Shown piece after piece: positions 24,174 to 33,144 of a stretch of DNA of 64,000 bases. The notes beneath the pieces were generated by a model. That model did no database searches and was not told the DNA's origin. It was given only the letters and a program-made list of their open reading frames with translations. Both the position numbers and the translations under genes were made by a program. Origin of the DNA: Chryseobacterium pennipullorum (lineage in GTDB: Bacteria; Bacteroidota; Bacteroidia; Flavobacteriales; Weeksellaceae); assembly GCF_003384725.1 (NCBI RefSeq), contig NZ_QNVV01000020.1, positions 1 to 64,000 on the forward strand. Direction: 5' to 3'. Every line of letters begins with the position of its first letter. Position 1 is the stretch's first letter.

Positions 24174-25088
24174 TTATGATGGTGAACGGTCGGCCACAGA
24201 AGTTAATGCATATCCACTAGTTTGTGCTGGTAATTCCTTTCTTTTCCGCCAGAAAAAATAGGCAACTATAACAGTAGCGATAGGCAGGGCAACCCCGAAT
24301 TCATCAATGTAATAATTGGTGTTTCCCGTATCTGCTGTAAGTGGTGTAAAAATAGACTGGATAAAGAGGTTGTGGCTGGCGTGCATAATGGCTGCTGTCC
24401 AAAGGCTTCCGGATTTTAACCGCAGCCAGGTAAAGATAAAGCAGGAAGCAAATATCATGACGGTAAAACAGATAAGGGCGAGCCATTTTGGGCCGCCGGT
24501 GTTATAATTGGAAAAGAGTAGCAATGGATAATGATAGAGAGACCAGATGGCTCCCATCCACAGAGAGGTTGAAGTATAAGAATTCATCCTGGCAAGCTGG
24601 GGGGTAAGAAAGCCGCGCCAGCCGATCTCCTCACCCAATGCAGAACCTACAGAGCGTACCATCCCAAAACTGCTCATAAGCACAATATAAAGGGGAATGA
24701 CCAGCCCATCGGGAAGATCCCAGCCCATCCCATTGGAAATTTCAACGACAAACTCCTGATTGTAAAAACCACCTGCTCCACTGATCCAAATGATCAGATA
24801 AGGAATGAAAGAGTAAAGCAGGGGAACACAATACGCAAGAATCTGGTATTTCGTAAGTCCCCATTTCCAGCCCAGCGAAGAAATGGGAATATGTCTCAGC
24901 CGACACGTAAGGAGTGCTGCAATAGCCGGACACCACATCACAATGGTGGCATAAGAGATGATCCCGCCACCCAGCTTTCCGGTGCGGATGCACATATAAT
25001 AGACTGGCAAGCAGAAAAGAAGCGTCAGAATCAGATACGTGGCTACATTCTTCCTGATCTCTGCTTTGGAGGTTGAGGTATTTTCCAT
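24174..25088 (-). CDS. CPBP-family intramembrane glutamic endopeptidase
   Basis: The 304-aa polytopic membrane protein has about eight hydrophobic helices. The CPBP/Abi signature is complete: GEEIGWRGF (the EExxxR motif, about residue 152), a conserved His in WSLYHYPLLLF (about 188) and HASHNLF (about 238). Rce1-like members cleave within the membrane; bacterial ones are linked to bacteriocin self-immunity or peptide maturation. It is adjacent to the reb locus and 3 kb from the lanthipeptide genes, but on its own transcript, so a link to either is speculative. The C-terminus is short and hydrophilic. Confidence 0.88.
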   Translation of the reverse strand: MENTSTSKAEIRKNVATYLILTLLFCLPVYYMCIRTGKLGGGIISYATIVMWCPAIAALLTCRLRHIPISSLGWKWGLTKYQILAYCVPLLYSFIPYLIIWISGAGGFYNQEFVVEISNGMGWDLPDGLVIPLYIVLMSSFGMVRSVGSALGEEIGWRGFLTPQLARMNSYTSTSLWMGAIWSLYHYPLLLFSNYNTGGPKWLALICFTVMIFASCFIFTWLRLKSGSLWTAAIMHASHNLFIQSIFTPLTADTGNTNYYIDEFGVALPIATVIVAYFFWRKRKELPAQTSGYALTSVADRSPS

Positions 25089-25395
25089 AAATAGATTGGT
25101 TTAGGTGTTTACTGTTTTGATACTGAATATGATACAGTTGTATTGCAATTGCTTTGTGACAGATAAAATTACATTTATTATTCTTAGTTTTTTATAATAT
25201 GACAGTTGGTAAAGTCAGAGCATTACATAAAGCTCCTAAGAATGATCGTGGAATGCCTTTTTATTGAAGACTATAAACTCGTCTGATCTGCTTTATCAGG
25301 AAGGTCTTCTTTAAAAAACTGCTTTTTGTGATCGTATAAAAAGATGTACATTAGTGGCCGGTAATTAACAAAATATTTTCAAGAATTTCGCAGTC
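25089..25395. other. Divergent promoter region
   Basis: 307 bp between the CPBP gene and the divergent XRE regulator. On the plus strand TTTTTG (about 25324) and TACATTAG (about 25347) resemble a -33/-7 pair with one mismatch in the -7. No ORF or strong hairpin was seen. Confidence 0.35.
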
Positions 25396-25974
25396 ATGTC
25401 TAAGCTAAAAGCCATAAGAGAGCAGAAAAATCTTACGCAGGAAGAACTTTCGGAGCAATCAAAAATTTCGGTCAGAACCATTCAGCGTATAGAATCCGGT
25501 ACAGAGCCTAAAGGGCATACGTTGAGAGCACTGGCGCAGGCGTTGGAGATTGATGAATCTTTATTGCAGAATACCTCTGTAATTCCCGATCCGGAAGAAG
25601 CCCTGGCAGATGGCAAAGAAGAAGTAAAAGAAGCGGAAATTCCTGTTAATGATTCTTACATCAAAATGATCAACCTTTCATCGCTGCTGTTTGTTCTCCT
25701 GCCACCGCTTAATATTCTTGTACCACTTATGCTGATGTTCAGGATGAAACAGAGAAACGATCTGTGCAGACAGATTATTTCTGTACAGATGTTGTGGACG
25801 GTAATGGCTCCTATTGTTTTTATGATCGGGATCTTTTTAAAGCTGGGGCGACAGTTTACCCTTGTTCTGATCATTCTAATTGTTCTGTCTAATGTATTCA
25901 TTATCCTGCGTAACGCATCAGAAATAGACCGGAAGAAGAAACTTTATTTCTCACTGAATTTCAATATGATATAA
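25396..25974 (+). CDS. XRE-type HTH regulator with membrane C-terminus
   Basis: The 192-aa protein begins with a canonical HTH_3 domain (about 3-58): LKAIREQKNLTQEELSEQSK then ISVRTIQRIESGTEPKGHTL. An acidic linker follows, then a C-terminal half with three or four membrane helices (NLSSLLFVLLPPLNILVPLM; MAPIVFMIGIFLKLG) of the DUF4870-like type. Such fusions are common in Flavobacteriia and are thought to be membrane-tethered repressors; the signal is unknown. The serine hydrolase gene lies 87 bp downstream on the same strand and may be its target or operon partner. Confidence 0.88.
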   Translation: MSKLKAIREQKNLTQEELSEQSKISVRTIQRIESGTEPKGHTLRALAQALEIDESLLQNTSVIPDPEEALADGKEEVKEAEIPVNDSYIKMINLSSLLFVLLPPLNILVPLMLMFRMKQRNDLCRQIISVQMLWTVMAPIVFMIGIFLKLGRQFTLVLIILIVLSNVFIILRNASEIDRKKKLYFSLNFNMI

Positions 25975-26061
25975 GTGTTGTCAGTATATTGTCGGGTTTT
26001 TGTCGGGTTCGTTTTCAAATAAAAAACGCCGGAAAATATAATCTTTGTCAAAAGTTTAAAG

Positions 26062-27552
26062 ATGACAAAATATATTCAGGGCATGCTTTCTTTTTGTATG
26101 CTGCTTTCCAGTTTTATTCCTGCACAGATCAAAACAACAGACCCACTTTACAAAATCATTATGGCAAAAGACAGCCTTCTTTTTTCGGTTGGCTTCAATA
26201 CCTGTAATGTGAAACAGGTGGATGGGGTATTAAGTGACCATTTGGAATTTTACCATGATAAAGACGGTATTTCCGATAAGAAAAAATTCATGGACGATTT
26301 TAAGAACGGCTTGTGTAAAGCTCCCGGAAGCTTTAAATACAGAAGACTGCTTATCGGTAAAAGCATGGAAATCCATCCGATGTATAAAGATGAAAAGATA
26401 TATGCCGTTATTCAGAACGGAGACCATCTTTTTTATGAAAAGGAAGGAAGCCTGCCCGAAAAATTAGTAGGTTTTGCCAAATTCAGCAATGTCTGGACAT
26501 TAGAACACAGTGAATGGAAACTGACCAGGTCACTAAGTTTTAACCACCATGCCCAGCAAACTCCTCCTCATGAAACGGTATTTGATAACGATCAGGAAAT
26601 GGAAATATGGCTGAAAGAAAATGGTATTCCAACGCTTGGCCTTGGAATTATTGAAGACAATGAACTCAAACAGATAAAGGTGTTTGGAACCATAAAGAAG
26701 GGTGTTCCGGCACCATACAATACTTATTTTAATGTAGCATCCCTTACCAAACCTGTTACCGCAATGGTGGCACTACGCATGATCAGCCAGGGGAAATGGA
26801 AGATTGATGAATCTCTTGACCGGTATTGGACAGATCCTGATATTGCCCGTGATCCAAGACATAAAAAGCTTACCACCAGATCTATTCTGAGTCACCAGAC
26901 AGGTTTTCCTAACTGGAGATGGCAAAATGCTGATAAAAAGCTGAATTTTCAGTTTGATCCCGGTACAAAGTATCAATACTCAGGAGAGGGTTTCGAATAC
27001 CTGAGGAAAGCTTTGGAAAAGAAATTCGGTAAGCGGCTGGATGAACTTGCCCGTGAGCTGATCTTTCAGCCCTACGATATGAAGGATACTCAGTATGTAT
27101 GGGATAATGATATGGACGAATCCAGATTTGCAGTAGGATACAGCACAGAAGGGAAATCATATCCCACTGAAAAAAACAAAACGGCCAACGCAGCGGATGA
27201 TCTGCATACCACCATTGCCGATTACGGAAATTTTATGGTTGCGGTCATGAAAGGAGAGGGGCTTACTCCGGATCTCTTCCAGGAAATGACAAAAAAACAG
27301 GTGAATATCAAAGAAGATAAGTATTTTGGTTTAGGTTTTGAAATTGCAGACCTTGGAAAGGGTGAGTACGCTTTATCGCATGGCGGTGCAGACCTGGGGA
27401 CGCGGTGTATTGCTATCGTTTTACCCAAATCCGGGAAAGGCATTCTGATCTTTACCAATGTGGATGACGGGTATAAAGTCTATGAGAAGCTGGTGGTCCA
27501 TTATCTGGGCGATGAAGGCCGGAAAATAGCTGAAATAGAAAACAGAAGGTGA
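26062..27552 (+). CDS. Exported serine hydrolase of the beta-lactamase/DD-peptidase class C fold
   Basis: The 496-aa protein has a signal peptide (MTKYIQGMLSFCMLLSSFIP then AQI). Residues about 25-160 resemble a DUF4440/SnoaL-like NTF2-fold domain (SDHLEFYHDKDGI), and residues about 185-480 are a class C beta-lactamase-like domain. The nucleophile motif is ASLTKPVTAM (Ser about 228), and YQYSGEGFEYL (Tyr about 304) takes the place of the YxN motif. The third motif is HGGADLGTR rather than KTG. It is a peptidase/esterase rather than a proven lactamase; the substrate is unknown. Expression is probably linked to the XRE regulator upstream. Strong terminator at 27643. Confidence 0.85.
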   Translation: MTKYIQGMLSFCMLLSSFIPAQIKTTDPLYKIIMAKDSLLFSVGFNTCNVKQVDGVLSDHLEFYHDKDGISDKKKFMDDFKNGLCKAPGSFKYRRLLIGKSMEIHPMYKDEKIYAVIQNGDHLFYEKEGSLPEKLVGFAKFSNVWTLEHSEWKLTRSLSFNHHAQQTPPHETVFDNDQEMEIWLKENGIPTLGLGIIEDNELKQIKVFGTIKKGVPAPYNTYFNVASLTKPVTAMVALRMISQGKWKIDESLDRYWTDPDIARDPRHKKLTTRSILSHQTGFPNWRWQNADKKLNFQFDPGTKYQYSGEGFEYLRKALEKKFGKRLDELARELIFQPYDMKDTQYVWDNDMDESRFAVGYSTEGKSYPTEKNKTANAADDLHTTIADYGNFMVAVMKGEGLTPDLFQEMTKKQVNIKEDKYFGLGFEIADLGKGEYALSHGGADLGTRCIAIVLPKSGKGILIFTNVDDGYKVYEKLVVHYLGDEGRKIAEIENRR

Positions 27553-27642
27553 TAGCCTGGAAATCATAGGTGATCTGTCTGGTGGCAATAGCAGCATGAA
27601 AAAATCAATACCAATTTTCTTGAAACAGAATGTCATATCCAG

Positions 27643-27688
27643 AAAAAGCTCCAGCAGCGGCGAAGCCGCTGCTGGAGCTTTTGTTTTA
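27643..27688. terminator. Bidirectional terminator between the serine hydrolase and the lanthipeptide genes
   Basis: AAAAGCTCCAGCAGCGGC pairs with GCCGCTGCTGGAGCTTTT around a GAA loop. An A-run on one side and a T-run on the other let it work on both strands. Confidence 0.92.
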
Positions 27689-27740
27689 AAGTTTTATCAA
27701 ATTAATGAGGTGTTAGCCTGTAAAAATTCGTAACATCTGT

Positions 27741-28625
27741 TTACTTACTGCTCATACTGCTTCTGGCAAGCTGGCTTTTGTAATACCTGCTGACCATATC
27801 ATACAAAAGCAATTCGTGCAGCCTGTTTTTAACAGGAAAAAGCCTGTTGATAGTCATATGAAGATAACTTCCGGCGTATCTTGAGTATTCGAGATTATTT
27901 TTTTTACTTATCGTTTTGATTTCGCTGATGACAGGTGCCAGTTCTTTATTTCTTTTATCGATAAGCGGGTAGATCTTGTCAAAGCCTTCTGCCGAATAGG
28001 TTCTGCTGATGGCATCTCCGATGGTCTGCTTATGTTCGCGGTATTTTGTATTAAACTGTTTTGAATTATATTGATCAAAACCAAATTCTTTTTTAAAGCT
28101 GGCGGCAAGACCTTCCATCAGCCTTAGCTTTTCTTCCGTGCTCATGCCTGAACTGTCCAGAAAAGAAGTAATCAGCAGAATTCCTGCGATCCATCGGTTG
28201 TCTTCAGCTTCATTTTTAATTACGTTTCTGATGATGGCAAGGATATAACGGCTGTCTATGCAGAAAACCGTTTCTGCTTTTTCAATCAGGAGGCTGTGGT
28301 ATCTTTCAAGTTCACGGCTATAGGTATCAAACTGGAGTTTGGTAATCAGCCTGTTTTGAATTTTGGAATGTAAAGCCCTGTTCAGTAATGAAATCACGGT
28401 CCCGATATGGGAAATATCCGTAAGGTGCAGCCTTAGTCTGATATGATAAAAAGGATCACTGAACCTGATGAAGAAAAACTCCTGGATCAGGTTTTGTTGG
28501 GTTAAAGAACGTGTCAGTGATGCTAATTCATTCATTAACAACTGATCTGCAGTTTTATAGCCCGTATATATTTTTACATATATCCACTCACTTCCAAGGG
28601 TGAAATGTCTCTGTATTTTTTTCAT
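27741..28625 (-). CDS. LanB C-terminal (glutamate-elimination) protein, SpaB_C/thiopeptide-type
   Basis: 294 aa beginning MKKIQRHFTLGSEWIYVKIY, the typical opening of the SpaB C-terminal/thiopeptide-type bacteriocin domain. In class I lanthipeptide dehydratases this domain removes glutamate from glutamylated Ser/Thr to leave dehydroalanine or dehydrobutyrine. Conserved features include FFIRFSDPFYHIRLRLHL (about 50-67) and a C-terminal SYLHMTINRLF segment. It is a separate polypeptide here and overlaps the end of the larger LanB gene by 4 bp. The two proteins together equal one full LanB. The gene is last in the lan operon, ahead of the bidirectional terminator. Confidence 0.85.
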   Translation of the reverse strand: MKKIQRHFTLGSEWIYVKIYTGYKTADQLLMNELASLTRSLTQQNLIQEFFFIRFSDPFYHIRLRLHLTDISHIGTVISLLNRALHSKIQNRLITKLQFDTYSRELERYHSLLIEKAETVFCIDSRYILAIIRNVIKNEAEDNRWIAGILLITSFLDSSGMSTEEKLRLMEGLAASFKKEFGFDQYNSKQFNTKYREHKQTIGDAISRTYSAEGFDKIYPLIDKRNKELAPVISEIKTISKKNNLEYSRYAGSYLHMTINRLFPVKNRLHELLLYDMVSRYYKSQLARSSMSSK

Positions 28626-30775
28626 GGTGTACTGCAGTATAGTGGTAAAATAATCTCCTGGCGGTAGGCATTTCCTTCCTGATCCCTGACCACAGAATGC
28701 TGATCGTCAAATAAAAATTCAGCTATTTTTACGGTTTTCCTGTTTTTGATCTCTTTTAAAAACATTCTGACATGATTCGTTTTTCCTGATTCTATAAGAA
28801 GTTCATTGTCCCCAATGCACAGTAAAAAATGTTCGGGAATATGTTTTTTGTTCAGCCATTCTTTCATTTCCCGGAGTAAAAGATCTTCATCTTCTATGCT
28901 GAAAAGCTTTTCTAGCTCTTTCGTACGGATGATCCAGGTAGCCAGAGACAGCAGTACATTTTTATATCTGATTCGTGGTGTATAGGGCAGATCCCATTCA
29001 AAAGGAAAGCTGATGATCTTTGTATCCTGAAACTGAACCTCACACAGGAACCGGTAGACCGAAAGTTCGGATACGGTATAGTTGTGAGCAGTTGATAACA
29101 CAGGTTTAACCACTTTATTCAGCTTTTTGGAACGCAGGATCACTTTGTGATTTTTCACTGAGATCATGAGGTCGCTCAGCGGGATCTGGTGTTCAGTTTC
29201 CCGGTCTGAAAAAGTAAGACAGGTTATTTCATAATTTCTGATGTGGGGCCGGGTGGAGATATTTCCAAGCCGGGGTCCGGGAAGATGGACGATTTCAGCT
29301 AAAATCTCTTTACTTAATTCCTGTTCCTTCCGGGTAATATCGGAGATCAGATTTTCAATTCGGGGATCCATATGTGAAAACCTGGTCAGTAACTTTACTC
29401 CGGACCGGTCTCCCACATATTTCAGCCTTGGAAGAGACTGCTGGTCAATACTGACAAGTTCGAAAGAAGTATAGAATACCGGATGGAAATTGTTACCTGT
29501 ATTCTTACGCTCTGCTTCTTCGTGTTCCAGCCGTATTTCTTTGATGTGTTCTTTTTTCCGGGAAATGATTTCCTGTAAGACTGAGGCTTTTTTCGGTTTT
29601 ACATCGAGGGCCGGTAATTCAAAATCTCTGATGAGGGAGTTGGTATAATTGTTTCCGTAATGGTCAATCGGATATCCGATCCCGAGATCTACATCCAGGG
29701 CCTGCAACAGAGGAATTTCCTCTTCTTCATAGACCTGCTGAAAGGTGGTGGTAAACTTTTTTAGGTTAGGATTTTCACTTTCAAAATCTTCCAGTGAATT
29801 CAGATACGAGATGGCGTCTTTGATATCCCCGATCAGCGCTTTATTGAGGTTTGCCTGTTGAAATTCTCTTTTCAGATCGACCTGTATCAGCTCTTTTTTG
29901 TTGTAACCGATATTCAGTTCTCTCATCGTATTTTCAATGCTTTTGGAAACGGTGATCAGCTCTTTTTGAGTCTCCAGGAGTGTGCCGGTTTCTTTCAGCT
30001 TTTTATTGACGGACATCAATGCAGTGCGGTCTAATAATTTTGTGATCTTACTGAGCAGCGGTACTCCTGTCAGCTGGAGAGAGAGCTCGCATATGATAAT
30101 CTGAGAGTCAATCAGTTCATTGAGGTAATCATAAATTTCCTCTTCAGAAAACTCCGGACCGAGTACAGAACAGAGTTCGGATAATGTGGCTCCGCTTTGT
30201 GCTTTTGCTATTATTTTATTTAAATAACCGGAAACCTCGATATCCACTACATCAAACTTGTAGTCTTTATTGTTGTCCGCTTTTTTTACAAAGTAATACC
30301 TGTGGCTGTTTCCCACTTTGTACAAAGAATCATTGACAAAATACTTCAGGGCAGATCTTACTTCTTTTCTGTTTTGCAGGGAACCCACCAGATTGGAAAG
30401 GCAGCTCATGTCCAGCCTGGATACTTTTTGATATCTGGATGAAATAAGCATCTTGCTTTCCGCTTCAGTAATGCTGCCGATACAGATCCCTGAAAACATT
30501 CCGAAAGGGGTAGAGCGGGTTCTTATCCGGTTCCAGTATTTCAGAAGGGTTATTTTATGCTTTTCGGTCAGCACCGCTGCTTTGGCGATCTCATCGTGGA
30601 ATTCCGGGGATGAAATATATAAGGATTCCATAAAGAAAGCATTCTCTTTTAGTGTTTCATACGAAAAGTGATCATGCTCCGAATAGGGGAGCGCGGGACA
30701 GCGTATGATAAAGTGTCCGAAATCTTCATAGGTTACTTGGGTCGTTTTTTTCATAGTAAAAAGAAATTGCTCCAT
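28622..30775 (-). CDS. LanB N-terminal (tRNA-Glu-dependent glutamylation) protein
   Basis: 717 aa, matching the lantibiotic dehydratase N-terminal domain (Lant_dehydr_N), which uses glutamyl-tRNA to glutamylate Ser/Thr of the precursor. Recognisable blocks are KYWNRIRTRSTPFGMFSGIC (about 80-100) and YTPRIRYKNVLLSLATWIIR near residue 610. A full LanB is about 1000 residues; here the elimination domain is the next gene, coupled by a 4-bp overlap. The start overlaps the LanC gene by 25 bp. Order on the minus strand: precursor, LanC, LanB-N, LanB-C. There is no sign of decay, so the split seems functional, as in thiopeptide systems and many Bacteroidota. Confidence 0.9.
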   Translation of the reverse strand: MEQFLFTMKKTTQVTYEDFGHFIIRCPALPYSEHDHFSYETLKENAFFMESLYISSPEFHDEIAKAAVLTEKHKITLLKYWNRIRTRSTPFGMFSGICIGSITEAESKMLISSRYQKVSRLDMSCLSNLVGSLQNRKEVRSALKYFVNDSLYKVGNSHRYYFVKKADNNKDYKFDVVDIEVSGYLNKIIAKAQSGATLSELCSVLGPEFSEEEIYDYLNELIDSQIIICELSLQLTGVPLLSKITKLLDRTALMSVNKKLKETGTLLETQKELITVSKSIENTMRELNIGYNKKELIQVDLKREFQQANLNKALIGDIKDAISYLNSLEDFESENPNLKKFTTTFQQVYEEEEIPLLQALDVDLGIGYPIDHYGNNYTNSLIRDFELPALDVKPKKASVLQEIISRKKEHIKEIRLEHEEAERKNTGNNFHPVFYTSFELVSIDQQSLPRLKYVGDRSGVKLLTRFSHMDPRIENLISDITRKEQELSKEILAEIVHLPGPRLGNISTRPHIRNYEITCLTFSDRETEHQIPLSDLMISVKNHKVILRSKKLNKVVKPVLSTAHNYTVSELSVYRFLCEVQFQDTKIISFPFEWDLPYTPRIRYKNVLLSLATWIIRTKELEKLFSIEDEDLLLREMKEWLNKKHIPEHFLLCIGDNELLIESGKTNHVRMFLKEIKNRKTVKIAEFLFDDQHSVVRDQEGNAYRQEIILPLYCSTP

Positions 30776-31851
30776 CGGGTTCCTGTATGGTACAATGAAT
30801 TCAGCAGTACAAGGCCGGTTCCAGAAAGCCCTTCCAGCAGGCTTATATTCTTATGATTGTCTTTTTGATGGTATAATTCTATAGTTTTCTCTGTCCAGTA
30901 CTTTTCGCAATCACCAAACTCAGGAATCTTATACCTTTTATTCAGAATATGGTAGATAAGGCTGATGCCTGAAGTTCCGTGACAAATTTCACTGTCCCGG
31001 ACCAGGTTTTTAGTCAGCTCTTTTCGCGTGGTGTTGTAGACCAGGATTTCTGTGGCCTCCATTTTCAGTGGCAGGTCGTTCAGGACTTCAGAAGCTTTCA
31101 GCAAGGCTATGCAAATTCCCAGATCACCATAGCACCACGCCAGTCTGCTTCCCTTATTGTTTTCTTTTGAAGTATATGGGAACTGGGATCCGGAAATCTC
31201 TCTGTCTATCTTTTGCGACAGAATATATCTGATGATCTTTACCGAAAGGTTCCTGGGGATATCTTTATACACAAAGCCGTTCTCCATAAGCTTTGTCAGG
31301 AATATGAGGATAGATGATAAGCCGTGAGAGAGGGAGATGTCTGATACTTTTTTGAAGTTTAGAAAGGTAACTTCATCATTCTCACCAGTCATTTTATTCT
31401 GATCCAGGCTATCCAGAATACTCTCCAGGGCTTTGTGGGCGATTTTGCTGCCTTCTTTTGCCCTTTCTATAAAATAAAAACCGATCCCGACTGCTCCATG
31501 CAGAAAATCAAAATTCTGAACCGACAGATAGTCTTCAGCTTCTGAAGCCAGATATTCATCAATACTTCTGGATACGAATGACAGTGGCTTTTTACCTTCA
31601 TCAAGATAGCCGATTGCCAGGCAGGCTCCGGCAATTCCCCTTGCGTAGGACGCCGAAACAATCCCCTGATCTATATCAGCATAAAAACGGTCGATATAAT
31701 CCTGTGCTTTTTTTGAATATTCAGGTTGTATTTTAGAGTATTCGGACAGGAAAATCATAGGTCCTGTATAGCCGGTAAGAAGGCCGTAGCTGTTGGGTTC
31801 TTCTGAGGTTAGAATGCTTTGTGCGATTTCATGTACGATGTGCTTCTCCAT
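30751..31851 (-). CDS. LanC-like lanthionine cyclase
   Basis: The 366-aa protein has the alpha/alpha-barrel pattern of LanC cyclases with repeated Gly-rich turns (GLLTGYTGPMIFLSEYSK, DFLHGAVGIGFYFIE, GLSHG). The zinc ligands are present: Cys in AWCYGDLGICIAL (about 240) and Cys-His in EICHGTSGISLIY (about 288-289). The cyclase adds precursor cysteine thiols to dehydrated residues to form lanthionine rings. It lies 64 bp after the precursor gene and overlaps the LanB-N gene, so the three modification proteins and the precursor form one operon. Confidence 0.92.
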   Translation of the reverse strand: MEKHIVHEIAQSILTSEEPNSYGLLTGYTGPMIFLSEYSKIQPEYSKKAQDYIDRFYADIDQGIVSASYARGIAGACLAIGYLDEGKKPLSFVSRSIDEYLASEAEDYLSVQNFDFLHGAVGIGFYFIERAKEGSKIAHKALESILDSLDQNKMTGENDEVTFLNFKKVSDISLSHGLSSILIFLTKLMENGFVYKDIPRNLSVKIIRYILSQKIDREISGSQFPYTSKENNKGSRLAWCYGDLGICIALLKASEVLNDLPLKMEATEILVYNTTRKELTKNLVRDSEICHGTSGISLIYHILNKRYKIPEFGDCEKYWTEKTIELYHQKDNHKNISLLEGLSGTGLVLLNSLYHTGTRWSNFFLL

Positions 31852-31915
31852 AAAATTAAAAAAGTTTCATAATAAATAAATATTACGAAACTTAGATTTT
31901 GTAAAAGTGATGGGT

Positions 31916-32107
31916 CTATCCTAACCCGAATTCCTGGCATAAGTCTGAACCACATCCTTTGTCTTCTGCAGAAGTTTCTCCACATCCGAAAGTTTCAGGA
32001 GTCAATCCCATATCAGGTTTTTTTAATCCTCCTTTTACCTGTCCCATTGCTTTCTTGTCCAGATTAGCGACTACACTTTTCTTTAATGTTAGTTTTTTCG
32101 TTCTCAT
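31916..32107 (-). CDS. Class I lanthipeptide precursor (GG-type leader)
   Basis: The start is set at 32107, giving a 63-aa peptide: MRTKKLTLKKSVVANLDKKA, then MGQVKGG. This leader, with a KKL-x-L-x-KK motif and a double-glycine end (Gly26-Gly27), is typical of Bacteroidota class I precursors. The core of 36 residues has Cys42, Cys52 and Cys57, and Thr36, Thr39, Thr45, Ser46 and Ser54 as possible dehydration sites, so up to three rings can form, for example Thr39-Cys42, Thr45 or Ser46-Cys52, and Ser54-Cys57. The core is acidic. A longer in-frame start at 32173 would precede the leader motif and is not preferred. No transporter or leader protease is encoded nearby. Confidence 0.85.
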   Translation of the reverse strand: MRTKKLTLKKSVVANLDKKAMGQVKGGLKKPDMGLTPETFGCGETSAEDKGCGSDLCQEFGLG

Positions 32108-32116
32108 TTGAAATCT

Positions 32117-32124
32117 TATATTTG
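32117..32124 (+). promoter_or_regulatory. -7 element of the GLPGLI-family gene
   Basis: TATATTTG matches TAnnTTTG, 42 bp before the ATG at 32167. It lies in the divergent gap and its upstream half reaches the start of the lanthipeptide precursor, so the two promoters are intertwined. The reverse-strand promoter is less clear (TATATTTT, one mismatch). Confidence 0.55.
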
Positions 32125-32166
32125 GTATTAATTCTCCGCTAAAAATATAATTTTTTTTTAAATAAT

Positions 32167-33051
32167 ATGGCATATTCAGAAAAATTAATTGGAATTGTTT
32201 TTTTATTCCTATTTGTGAGTCTCTTTTCCCAGCACCAGAGATTCACGTACGACTATCAGTATATTCCGGATTCTACCCGCATGCAGGACAAGAGAACGGA
32301 GATCATGTACCTCGATGTAGCTCCCGGTTTTTCCAGATTTTTCAGTGGGGAGACCTTTAAAAATGATTCTATTTCCAAAGCCATTACAGACAAGCAGATG
32401 AAAGCTACAGGAAGAGTAGACCAGATCCCGCAGACAGCTGCTTCCAAAAATAATACGATAAGATACACCGTCATAAAAAATTACTCCGATCATACCGTAT
32501 TTTTCCTGACGAGAATGGGGAGATCAAAGTATAATGTATCCGATCGCCGTACAATGTCATGGTCTATACATCCGGATAAAGAGGTTATTAAAGGCTATGC
32601 CGTACAGAAAGCGACAACGGACTTCGGGGGTAGAAAGTGGACGGCATGGTTCACTGCCGATATTCCCGTTCAGGACGGTCCTTATAAATTCCATGGGCTT
32701 CCCGGGATGATCCTGAAAATTGAGGATGCCGGTGGCAGTCATTCTTTTACTTTAGCCGGAATCAGGAAACTCTCGGACCTGGAAATTGAGAACCTGACGC
32801 CTTCGGGAAGTTTTGTCTTTGATTTCGGAGATAAGGTCGATATCGATTTTCCCAAATACAGACAGATCTTTTTAGAAAGCAGAAATGATCCTACCAAGTC
32901 ACTAAGGATGACCCTTCACGATCTGGAAAAAGTCAATGTCAACGGAACCATGATCGATAAAAGTACGTACCTAAGGGAAAGAGAGCTTCAGATGAAAAAA
33001 ACAATACAGGATGACAATAACATTATTGAAATCGATATGCTTAAGAAATAA
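32167..33051 (+). CDS. GLPGLI-family exported protein
   Basis: The 294-aa protein has a signal peptide (MAYSEKLIGIVFLFLFVSLF) and the family hallmark GLPGMILKIEDAGGSHSF around residues 178-195 (TIGR01200, GLPGLI). This family is almost restricted to Bacteroidota; members are secreted or periplasmic and their function is unknown. Another conserved part is WTAWFTADIPVQDGPYKFHG just before the hallmark. It is divergent from the lanthipeptide precursor with a shared 59-bp gap, so co-regulation is possible. In other genomes GLPGLI genes often neighbour TonB-type receptors, which are absent here. Confidence 0.88.
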   Translation: MAYSEKLIGIVFLFLFVSLFSQHQRFTYDYQYIPDSTRMQDKRTEIMYLDVAPGFSRFFSGETFKNDSISKAITDKQMKATGRVDQIPQTAASKNNTIRYTVIKNYSDHTVFFLTRMGRSKYNVSDRRTMSWSIHPDKEVIKGYAVQKATTDFGGRKWTAWFTADIPVQDGPYKFHGLPGMILKIEDAGGSHSFTLAGIRKLSDLEIENLTPSGSFVFDFGDKVDIDFPKYRQIFLESRNDPTKSLRMTLHDLEKVNVNGTMIDKSTYLRERELQMKKTIQDDNNIIEIDMLKK

Positions 33052-33077
33052 ACCTAGATGGTAACATTGTATGAGTG

Positions 33078-33119
33078 AAAAATGCCTGTGATCGCTATGA
33101 AAACAGGCATTTTTATTTT
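33078..33119. terminator. Bidirectional terminator after the GLPGLI gene
   Basis: AAAAATGCCTGT / ACAGGCATTTTT stem with a 13-nt loop, then TATTTTTG. It can serve the plus-strand GLPGLI gene and the minus-strand lipoprotein that ends at 33145. Confidence 0.85.
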
Positions 33120-33144
33120 TGTATTCGGGTTGAATGTCAGATTA

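Noticed and set aside
24304..25076. Several short ORFs antisense or out of frame to the CPBP gene
   Set aside because: They are shadows of the protease gene with no independent support.
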